Shown here: one piece after another, positions 1 through 4,830 of the stretch
Numbering within the stretch: the stretch's first letter is position 1
Layout: each line of letters opens with the position of its first letter
Translations under genes and position numbers: made by a program
DNA from: an uncultured Eggerthellaceae bacterium
GTDB lineage: Bacteria > Actinomycetota > Coriobacteriia > Coriobacteriales > Eggerthellaceae
DNA: 5,844 nt
Assembly: GCA_934645125.1 (NCBI GenBank)
Contig: CAKUDT010000098.1
Span: 1-5,844 of the forward strand
Reading direction: 5' to 3'
The notes under the pieces: generated by a model
The model's database searches: none
Seen by the model: the letters and a program-made list of their open reading frames with translations, nothing else
Told to the model about the DNA's origin: nothing

Positions 1-881
1 GCAGCGATGTGCTCCGGCGTTGTTCCGCAACATCCTCCGACGATTGTCGCACCTGCATTGACCAGCGAAGATACCGCTTCGCAGAACTCCTGCGGCACAC
101 AGCGATACACCGGCTTCCCCGTGCTCACATCGGGAAGACCCGCATTCGGCTGCACCATCAACGGCACGGCGAAACCTTCTCCGTCTGCGGCTTCACGCAA
201 TGCGGCGGCGTATGCTTGAATCACCGGCAGCGCCTCAACAGGCCCCACCGAGCAGTTCAGACCCACCGCCTTCGCGCCTGCCGCCAGCAGCCCTTCGACT
301 GCCTGTTCGGGAGTCGATCCAAAAAGTGTGCGGCCATTTTCGTTGAACGACATCGTGGCAAGAACGGGCAGCTTAGTGTTTTCACGAGCGGCACGCACAG
401 CAAGACAAGCCTCGTTCGCGTCCATCATTGTCTCAATCAAGATGAAATCGCAGTTCGCAGCTTCGGCAGCACGTGCGCATCGCGCATAAAGCTCGTATGC
501 TTCGTCTTCTTCGAGCTCACCATATGGCTGCAAGAATTCGCCAATGGGGCCAATGTCTCCCGCCACGAAAAGCGCTCCGGAATTGCGTGCGCACGCCGCA
601 GCGGCTGCGTACAGCTCTTCCACTGAGTAAGGCGAACTCGCCGCCGCTAATGCCCGAGCGTTTGTGTTGAACGTGTTCGTTGTGGCAACCTGGGCACCAG
701 CATCCACGTAGGCACAATGAATTGCCGTTACCTCGTCAGGCGCCGTAATACACAACTCATCTGCGGTTTTTCCGGGCACGCTCAAACCACGCGCCTGCAG
801 CATGGTACCAAAACCGCCATCAAAAAGAAGAGGCTTTTGACCCGCTAAAACTTGCTCCAAGTATTCCTTTTTCTCTGCCAT
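1..881 (-). CDS. metH: Homocysteine S-methyltransferase, MetH-like N-terminal domain (partial, 3' end outside window)
   Basis: The visible 293 residues form a homocysteine-binding (S-methyltransferase) barrel, which transfers a methyl group to homocysteine to make methionine in the cytoplasm. Seen: DGGFGTMLQ near residues 21-29, TTNTFNTNA near 67-75, GDIGPIGE near 108-115, GLNCS with Cys210, and GGCCGTTPEH with Cys284 and Cys285. In this family these three cysteines bind the catalytic zinc. The ATG at 881 is preceded by GAAAGG at good spacing. The reading frame stays open to the left edge, so the C-terminus is missing. In cobalamin-dependent MetH the next parts would be pterin and B12 domains. 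A stand-alone BhmT/MmuM-type enzyme ending soon after the window cannot be excluded, so the symbol is less certain than the domain. It lies downstream of the ABC operon on the same strand, 258 bp away; co-transcription is possible but not shown. Confidence 0.9.
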   Translation of the reverse strand, partial: MAEKKEYLEQVLAGQKPLLFDGGFGTMLQARGLSVPGKTADELCITAPDEVTAIHCAYVDAGAQVATTNTFNTNARALAAASSPYSVEELYAAAAACARNSGALFVAGDIGPIGEFLQPYGELEEDEAYELYARCARAAEAANCDFILIETMMDANEACLAVRAARENTKLPVLATMSFNENGRTLFGSTPEQAVEGLLAAGAKAVGLNCSVGPVEALPVIQAYAAALREAADGEGFAVPLMVQPNAGLPDVSTGKPVYRCVPQEFCEAVSSLVNAGATIVGGCCGTTPEHIA

Positions 882-1139
882 AGCTACCTTTCGTAAGGCA
901 ATCGAATGAAGTACTGGGCGGCATCCGCGCAACACACTCGCGCAATCCGCGCAATTCGCACGCCGCAAGCGCAGCAACAACCACAAATGTAGCCGCTTCA
1001 CAACCCTGCATTTCGCGCAACCGCAGCCAAACGCTCCCGGGCTTGCAACTACGCGCCCCGCGGGCAGCCTGCGCCCACAAGCACCCCACGTCGCACGGCA
1101 CCGCGCCATCGAAGCCGCAACCGCTTCGCGACCCTGCGC
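882..1139 (-). other. GC-rich intergenic spacer upstream of metH
   Basis: This spacer lies between the ATPase stop and the metH-like start. It holds the metH Shine-Dalgarno sequence (GAAAGG, about 6 bases before the ATG) and a cluster of TTGCGCG words on the minus strand. I see no convincing -35/-10 pair, cobalamin or SAM riboswitch core, or U-tailed terminator. The sequence is dominated by CGC/GCG words. An open frame crossing it (1101 to 820, minus) overlaps the metH start and has no recognisable protein features. Confidence 0.6.
926..1020 (-). repeat. Four direct copies of TTGCGCG upstream of metH
   Basis: The minus-strand heptamer TTGCGCG occurs at 1020-1014, 954-948, 945-939 and 932-926. 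The last three lie within 29 bases, about 45-70 bases before the start codon. Direct repeats of this kind can be regulator boxes. The same heptamer also occurs elsewhere in the window (for example 2733-2727 and inside mobBA), so chance in GC-rich DNA is a real alternative. Confidence 0.35.
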
Positions 1140-2000
1140 CTACTCGTACTTGCGCAAGAATGCCTTCGTGCGGTCGTGCTGCGGATTGTCGATGACCTGG
1201 GACGATGGACCCTGCTCAACAATCACGCCGCCATCCATGAACACAATATGGTCAGCCACGTCACGCGCGAACGTCATTTCATGTGTAACAATAACCATGG
1301 TCATGTGCTCTTCGGCCAGCTCGCGGATAACGCGCAGCACTTCCTGCGTCAACTCGGGGTCAAGCGCGCTAGTGGGCTCGTCAAAGAACAGAATGTCGGG
1401 CTTCATCGCAAGCGCACGGGCAATTGCCACACGCTGCTGCTGACCACCGGAAAGCTCGCACGGCACCATGTTCTCTTTTCCTGACAGACCCATTTTCTCC
1501 AAAAGCGCCATGGCTTCCGCTTCTACCTGGGCTTTATCGCGTTTTTGCACGGTAAGCGGCGCATCCATGACGTTCTTGAGCACCGTGTAATGCGGGAACA
1601 AATTGAAGCTCTGGAACACCAGGCCGAAACGCATCTTCGCCTGGCGCAGCACCTCTTTGCCCGAATACGCGCCGTTCTTGCACACCATTAAATCGCCGTA
1701 CGAAAGCGTACCATCGTCAAGCGTTTCCAGCATGGTGGCACAGCGCAGAAGCGTTGATTTACCGCCACCCGACGGACCAATTATACTAACGACCTGGCCT
1801 TTTTCGACCTGCAGCGTAATATCCTTCAGAACCTGGTTATCGCCGAAGCTCTTCTTCGCGCGCTCCAGAGAGAGCAGCACCTCGGGCTCTTGCGCCGCAT
1901 CCTGGGCACCCGCGACACTCGTAGCGCCCGCGCCCGCGGCATCGGTGCATGCGACGCCAGAAACCGTCGCCAAAGACTCTTTCGCATCAATTGCAATCAC
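1140..2000 (-). CDS. Polar amino-acid ABC transporter ATP-binding protein (GlnQ/ArtP type)
   Basis: This 286-residue ATPase powers amino-acid import with the adjacent permease and binding protein at the cytoplasmic membrane. All nucleotide-binding motifs are present in order: Walker A GPSGGGKST (75-83), Q-loop Gln130 in LVFQSFNLFPH, signature LSGGQQQR (183-190), Walker B ILFFDEPT (203-210), D-loop SALD (211-214) and switch His240 in VTHEM. LSGGQQQR and FNLFPH are typical of the polar amino-acid (PAAT) subfamily. The start is a GTG at 2000, supported by GGGGG about 5 bases upstream; the permease stop is 9 bases upstream, so translation is probably coupled. The oddity is an Ala/Gly/Ser-rich N-terminal extension of about 40 residues before the usual family start (LLSLERAKKSFG). 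A second GTG at residue 41 (1880) could be an alternative start but lacks a good Shine-Dalgarno sequence. The stop is TAG. Confidence 0.95.
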   Translation of the reverse strand: MIAIDAKESLATVSGVACTDAAGAGATSVAGAQDAAQEPEVLLSLERAKKSFGDNQVLKDITLQVEKGQVVSIIGPSGGGKSTLLRCATMLETLDDGTLSYGDLMVCKNGAYSGKEVLRQAKMRFGLVFQSFNLFPHYTVLKNVMDAPLTVQKRDKAQVEAEAMALLEKMGLSGKENMVPCELSGGQQQRVAIARALAMKPDILFFDEPTSALDPELTQEVLRVIRELAEEHMTMVIVTHEMTFARDVADHIVFMDGGVIVEQGPSSQVIDNPQHDRTKAFLRKYE

Positions 2001-2009
2001 AGCTGCCCC

Positions 2010-2711
2010 CTAATCGTGATAGTAATTCAGCTTCTTCTCAATCTTGCTCAAGAAGAATTCGATGATCAGACATGCCGCCCAGTAAATCAGCGCCGCTACA
2101 ACATACGGGACCATGCTCACTTCTTTTGCGGCAAGTGCCTTCGCCGCGCTGAACATCTCGGCGATGGTCAGCACGTATGCCAGCGATGTATCCTTCACCA
2201 GCATGATGATCTCGTTGCCCATAGCCGGCAGAATCCTTTTGATGACCTGCGGCAGCACAATCTTCATGAACGTTTGCGTGTTCGTATAGCCAAGCACTTC
2301 TGCCGCTTCATACTGGCCGCGCGGAATGGACTGGATGCCGCTGCGGTAAATCTCGGCGAAGTACGCGGCGTAGTTCAGAATGAAGCCGATGCCGCACGCG
2401 TAGAATTTCCAATCGGCGCCCAGCGGCATACCGAACAGGTAATACGGCGCGAACATGAAAAACATAAGCTGCAGCATAAGCGGCGTGCCGCGCATGAATG
2501 AAATGTAGATGCCCATAATAAAGGAAAGGGGCTTGATTTTGCTCATGCGCGCCAGCGCCACCAAAATGCCCAGCGGCAGCGAGCCGATAAGCGTGATAAA
2601 GAAAATGCCCACGGTGAAGCCGAAGCCGTCAAGAAGCAGCCCTATGAACACACCGAAGTCCATTTTCAAACCCAGAAACTGAGATATGCTGGTAAAAAAT
2701 GTGGTTTCCAT
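2010..2711 (-). CDS. Polar amino-acid ABC transporter permease (HisM/GlnP family)
   Basis: This 233-residue membrane protein is the translocation subunit of the amino-acid importer. Seen: hydrophobic segments at about 19-53, 62-93, 104-120 and 200-221. There is an RGTPLMLQ motif (74-81) typical of HisMQ-type permeases. The ATPase-contacting EAA loop is at 135-154 (EAAEVLG, then nine residues, IVLP). The length fits the family. The ATG at 2711 has AAGGG about 8 bases upstream. It has a close (9-base) link to the ATPase gene and a longer, hairpin-bearing gap to the binding-protein gene. Only one permease gene is present, so the transporter probably uses a homodimer. The substrate cannot be read from this subunit. 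Confidence 0.95.
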   Translation of the reverse strand: METTFFTSISQFLGLKMDFGVFIGLLLDGFGFTVGIFFITLIGSLPLGILVALARMSKIKPLSFIMGIYISFMRGTPLMLQLMFFMFAPYYLFGMPLGADWKFYACGIGFILNYAAYFAEIYRSGIQSIPRGQYEAAEVLGYTNTQTFMKIVLPQVIKRILPAMGNEIIMLVKDTSLAYVLTIAEMFSAAKALAAKEVSMVPYVVAALIYWAACLIIEFFLSKIEKKLNYYHD

Positions 2712-2733
2712 TCATTTCCCTTGTTACGCGCAA

Positions 2734-2765
2734 ATGGTCGGCAGGGGCGCACCCTTGCCGACCAT
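2734..2765 (-). promoter_or_regulatory. Intra-operon hairpin between binding-protein and permease genes
   Basis: A perfect 10-base inverted repeat (ATGGTCGGCA at 2734-2743, TGCCGACCAT at 2756-2765) continues inward with three G-C pairs after a one-base bulge and closes on a 5-base loop. On the minus-strand mRNA it ends 22 nt before the permease ATG, just upstream of its Shine-Dalgarno sequence. No U-run follows (only UUUG), so it is not a classic terminator. By analogy with other binding-protein-dependent operons, it may protect the upstream mRNA from 3' decay or cause partial attenuation, so that more binding protein than membrane protein is made. The rest of the 197-base gap (2712-2908) holds a smaller 5-bp hairpin at 2788-2802 and no gene. 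Confidence 0.7.
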
Positions 2766-2908
2766 CCACTATGAACATTCAAATCAGCTGCGATTTCCGC
2801 AGAAGTTTCGCGGCGTTTCCCTACGGAAGGTCACGCAGCAATGCGAAGCAGCCCAACCCCTGAAGCCTATGACGCGAGCTTTGCGCCACGAGCTTCACGC
2901 CCCAAGCT

Positions 2909-3760
2909 TTATGCCTCCAGGCACCAGGCGTCAGCGTTGATGCCTTCCGCTGCGTACTTTTCGCAAATCTTTGCAACGGTACCATCCTTGACCATTTCCT
3001 TCAAGGTCTTAGTCACGGCATCAGCCATTGCCTGGTTGTCTTTCTTGAAACCAACAGCGTAATGCTCGCTGGAAAGCGTCACTGCAACAGTGTAAGTGTC
3101 GGGCTTCTGCGCCATGAAGTAGTCGGCGATAGAGCTGTCGCATGCAATAGCATCAACGGCACCGGCTTCCAGCTGCATAACAGCGTTCGTGTAGTCGGCG
3201 ATGGTGCTCACCTTGCCGCCGGCAAACGTGGCAGCCAAAGCAGCCTTGCCATCGGCGCTGTCGTCCTCAAGGAGCGTTTCAGCAGCGGAGCCAGCCTGGG
3301 TCAGAACGTTCTTTCCAGCCAGGTCAGCCTCGGTTTTGATGTCGGAACCAGCCTTTACCATAATTACTTGGCTGTTGTTCATGTACGGCTCGGAGAACGC
3401 GTAATCGGTCTCGCGGCCTTCCATGGTGAAGCCGTTCCACAGGCAGGTGATGGTGCCCGCCTCAATCAGCGAGTCCTTAGCGTTCCAGTCGATTGCCTGA
3501 GCGTCGAACTCCCAGCCGTTGCGCTGAGCGACCTCGGCAGCAAGATCCAGGTCAAAGCCCTTGTACTTGCCATCATCGCCCACGTAGCCGTACGGCGGAT
3601 ATTCGGAGTCAAAACCCACCACGAACTTAGTAGCGTTCGAAGCGCTTGCGGAAGCGCTCGCAGAAGCGGACGACGACGAGCTGGAGCAGCCCGCCAGCAG
3701 GCACGCACTCAAAGCAAGAGCAGCGCACGCGGCAACGGCGGCAACGATTTTCTTCTTCAT
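2909..3760 (-). CDS. Polar amino-acid ABC transporter substrate-binding lipoprotein
   Basis: This 283-residue protein captures an amino acid outside the membrane and delivers it to the permease. Seen: a Lys-rich N-terminus and hydrophobic signal, lipobox LLAGC with lipidated Cys25, then a Ser/Ala-only linker (26-41) that tethers the mature domain. The bacterial solute-binding family 3 fold follows: GFDSEYPPYGYV (49-60), KGFDLDLA (67-74), WNGFTMEGR with Arg116, which in this family grips the ligand carboxylate, FSEPYM (122-127), TQAGSAAETLL (154-164), and VDAIACD with Asp208 as the likely amino-group ligand. The ATG at 3760 has AAAGGA about 9 bases upstream; the stop is TAA. It is the first gene of the operon. 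The presence of both Arg116 and Asp208 supports an alpha-amino acid ligand; which one is unknown. Confidence 0.95.
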   Translation of the reverse strand: MKKKIVAAVAACAALALSACLLAGCSSSSSSASASASASASNATKFVVGFDSEYPPYGYVGDDGKYKGFDLDLAAEVAQRNGWEFDAQAIDWNAKDSLIEAGTITCLWNGFTMEGRETDYAFSEPYMNNSQVIMVKAGSDIKTEADLAGKNVLTQAGSAAETLLEDDSADGKAALAATFAGGKVSTIADYTNAVMQLEAGAVDAIACDSSIADYFMAQKPDTYTVAVTLSSEHYAVGFKKDNQAMADAVTKTLKEMVKDGTVAKICEKYAAEGINADAWCLEA

Positions 3761-3922
3761 AGTATATTTCCTTTCTTGCTCTCTTCTTAAGTAAGTTCAG
3801 TTCGGCGAGCAATTAGAGATGTTCTACCCGCGCTTTCGTGGCACCGCCCTTCGACTGATTGCCGTGCTTTTTGCTATCGGCAACCTCTGGGGCACTCCAT
3901 CACTCCACCGTGCTAAAGTACG
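3761..3922 (-). promoter_or_regulatory. 5' leader of the ABC transporter operon
   Basis: If transcription starts about 7 bases beyond the -10 box, the operon has an untranslated leader of about 160 nt. It contains a hairpin (TTGCCG/CGGCAA, 3859-3883), a tandem GGAGTG pair (3893-3907 region, minus strand) and the binding-protein Shine-Dalgarno sequence (AAAGGA). I do not recognise a known riboswitch. The extent depends on the predicted promoter. Confidence 0.45.
3859..3883 (-). repeat. Leader hairpin, 6-bp stem
   Basis: TTGCCG at 3859-3864 is perfectly complementary to CGGCAA at 3878-3883, with a 13-base loop in which two further G-C pairs around an A-run are possible. It sits in the middle of the predicted leader, and no U-run follows in the direction of transcription. 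Its function is unknown. Confidence 0.4.
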
Positions 3923-3928
3923 TTGCGA

Positions 3929-3958
3929 AGTATAGCACAGTATTCGGCTGTGCAACAA
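3929..3958 (-). promoter_or_regulatory. Sigma-70-type promoter of the ABC transporter operon
   Basis: On the minus strand, TATACT (3934-3929) is a good -10 box preceded by TGC, giving an extended -10. TTGTTG (3958-3953) lies 18 bases upstream as a -35 box; TTGCAC with a 15-base spacer is a poorer alternative. It faces the binding-protein gene, with the start site predicted near 3922. Confidence 0.65.
3935..3953. promoter_or_regulatory. Candidate operator: GCACAG-N7-CTGTGC dyad
   Basis: A perfect 6-base inverted repeat with a 7-base centre fills the spacer between the -35 and -10 boxes of the ABC operon promoter and touches both. A dimeric regulator bound here would block RNA polymerase, so repression is the simplest reading. 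The half-site does not match a regulator I can name. Confidence 0.5.
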
Positions 3959-4158
3959 TATTTGAAAAAACTTCCGTGAACGGTTGCGAACGGGTTTGCG
4001 GGCTGCAATCGTCGAAACGAAGGCGCTGTCTTTTCAGGAAATCTGCAGCCACGAAAACGAGCATGCACGAACGCTCCGGGATGCGAAACCATCACCGCCA
4101 AGTCGCCCACGAATAGCACACTTTCCCGTATCTCGAGGCATGTTGCTGGAAAACCAGG

Positions 4159-4354
4159 TCGAAATTCGAAGTTGTGGTAGGTTGGAAGTAGGTCGTAATT
4201 CGCATTGAAGCAAGTTAGGAAATATGACTTATTCAAGAATAACTTTGAGCTGGGGCTTCTCTTGGTCTTCTTTTCTGCAATCAGCGTGTTTGTTAGAAAA
4301 CACCTCGATTTGCACCCTTGACCTACTTCTAACCCGCATCAACTTCGAATTCGA
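4159..4354. repeat. Cassette 1: about 196 bp bounded by long imperfect inverted repeats
   Basis: The left arm 4163-4194 and right arm 4320-4351 are inverted copies. A 12-base block (AATTCGAAGTTG on the plus strand at left) is identical. The next 4 bases are not conserved (TGGT against ATGC). A 16-base block then matches with two changes (AGGTTGGAAGTAGGTC against GGGTTAGAAGTAGGTC). Three more outer bases (TCG) pair if one A is bulged. The 125-base interior is AT-rich, with no gene and a short internal palindrome. Length and TIR-like ends resemble a MITE, but no clear target duplication is visible. Paired operators are an alternative. Confidence 0.7.
4229..4242. repeat. Short palindrome inside cassette 1
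   Basis: TTATTC-AA-GAATAA is a perfect 6-base inverted repeat with a 2-base centre, lying in the left half of the AT-rich interior of cassette 1. It is too tight for a good RNA hairpin and fits a protein-binding site better. Its function is unknown. Confidence 0.4.
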
Positions 4355-4356
4355 AG
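4343..4356. repeat. 14-bp perfect palindrome CTTCGAATTCGAAG
   Basis: It overlaps the outer end of the right arm of cassette 1. In the left arm an extra A breaks the equivalent palindrome, so only the right end carries a complete dyad. It could be a dimeric protein site within the repeat. Confidence 0.5.
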
Positions 4357-4460
4357 TCCAAATTTCAACAACATGCCTCAGAACCAGAGGAATCGTCCGC
4401 AGAAACCGCACCCCTTCCCGACCCGCCACGTCCGCAGTCCGCCATCAAGCCTCCTCTTTT

Positions 4461-4658
4461 GAGATATTTCCAAATAACTGTCAAAAAACTTGAGTAAGTG
4501 TGATGCAGATAGACACATGCAAACCATGGCCACCTGATTGGATTCATGCGACCTGGGGAAACGTCAATTTCTCTGTAAAATGCATCGCTACCGGCGCCAT
4601 AAAAGGGAGCTCTTGTCACACTTACTAGCATTTTTTGACAGTTTTCTCGAAATAAGTC
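4461..4658. repeat. Cassette 2: about 198 bp bounded by long imperfect inverted repeats
   Basis: The left core 4476-4503 and right core 4616-4643 are inverted copies. A 13-base block (AACTGTCAAAAAA) and an 11-base block (AGTAAGTGTGA) are identical, separated by 4 bases that differ (CTTG against TGCT). Weaker matching continues outward for 15 bases, including a shared TATTTC. The interior of 112 bases has no gene. Both arms contain an outward-pointing TTGACA (4484-4479 minus, 4635-4640 plus), but neither has a good -10 box. The arms are unrelated in sequence to cassette 1, although block layout and total length are alike. Nature unknown: MITE-like element, recombination sites or paired regulator sites. 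Confidence 0.75.
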
Positions 4659-4783
4659 GAATCAGAACACGCGACGCACGCAGTCCGCTTCGCGCCCGCG
4701 GTCGCAACGTACGCGCCAAGCCGCCAACGCGCGACCCCTGCCCAACCGCGCGAGCGCACAAGCCGTGCAACATCATCCGAGAA

Positions 4784-4792
4784 TGGTATAAT
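4784..4792 (+). promoter_or_regulatory. Extended -10 promoter of mobBA
   Basis: A perfect TATAAT (4787-4792) is preceded by TGG, giving the TGn extended -10 motif. The -35 region (around CGTGCA at a 17-base spacer) is poor, as is common with extended -10 promoters. Transcription would start near 4799, giving a leader of about 32 nt before mobBA. Confidence 0.7.
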
Positions 4793-4816
4793 TCGCGGTT
4801 AAAGATAACAGCACTC

Positions 4817-4827
4817 GGGGGGGAGGA
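4817..4827 (+). promoter_or_regulatory. Strong Shine-Dalgarno sequence of mobBA, preceded by a G7 run
   Basis: GGAGGA ends 3 bases before the ATG at 4831 and is merged with a run of seven Gs. It supports the chosen start. The homopolymer could be length-variable, which would alter only the ribosome-binding region and not the reading frame. Confidence 0.75.
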
Positions 4828-4830
4828 CCG

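Larger units (their letters stand above)
3959..4783. other. Large divergent non-coding region
   Basis: This lies between the outward-facing promoters of the ABC operon and mobBA and contains no credible gene. The open frames here (for example 4236-3913 minus, 4224-4493 plus) lack good ribosome-binding sites, recognisable domains and sensible composition, and they overlap repeats. The stretch 3960-4660 is AT-richer than the flanking genes. It holds two inverted-repeat cassettes (4159-4354 and 4461-4658), an imperfect tandem GAACGG-TTGC repeat near 3978-4000, and a small CTGG-AAAA-CCAG hairpin at 4146-4157. The last 120 bases turn GC-rich and show nothing recognisable. Confidence 0.6.

Noticed and set aside
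9..626. Plus-strand open frame of 205 codons opposite metH
   Set aside because: It lies wholly antisense to a homocysteine methyltransferase with intact family motifs; its translation is Cys/His/Arg-rich and without any domain.
820..1101. Minus-strand open frame of 93 codons in the spacer before metH
   Set aside because: It overlaps the well-supported metH start in another frame, has no clear Shine-Dalgarno sequence, and its composition (Cys/Ala/Arg mix) looks like translated GC-rich spacer.
1110..1128. CGAAGC-N7-GCTTCG hairpin just after the ATPase stop, as an intrinsic terminator
   Set aside because: The stem is only 6 bp and no U-run follows on the minus strand; termination here is unsupported, and read-through to metH remains possible.
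3620..3690. Ser/Ala codon run in the binding protein as a variable tandem DNA repeat
   Set aside because: The Ser-Ala repeat uses mixed codons, so there is no uniform DNA repeat unit prone to slippage; it fits an ordinary lipoprotein linker.
3835..3850. T-box riboswitch in the ABC leader
   Set aside because: A 13/16 match to the T-box string exists, but the essential UGG is CGG, the leader is short for stem I, and no specifier loop or antiterminator pair was found.
3913..4236. Minus-strand open frame of 107 codons upstream of the ABC operon
   Set aside because: It runs through the ABC promoter and dyad and into the left arm of cassette 1, lacks a good ribosome-binding site, and shows no recognisable motif.
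4224..4493. Plus-strand open frame of 89 codons spanning the two repeat cassettes
   Set aside because: It reads through repeat arms of both cassettes; it has no ribosome-binding site, no domain, and a composition shift halfway that follows the DNA composition.
4159..4658. CRISPR array or attL/attR pair
   Set aside because: The repeats are inverted rather than direct, only two per family, and the spacers differ from CRISPR spacing; no integrase or cas gene is nearby.
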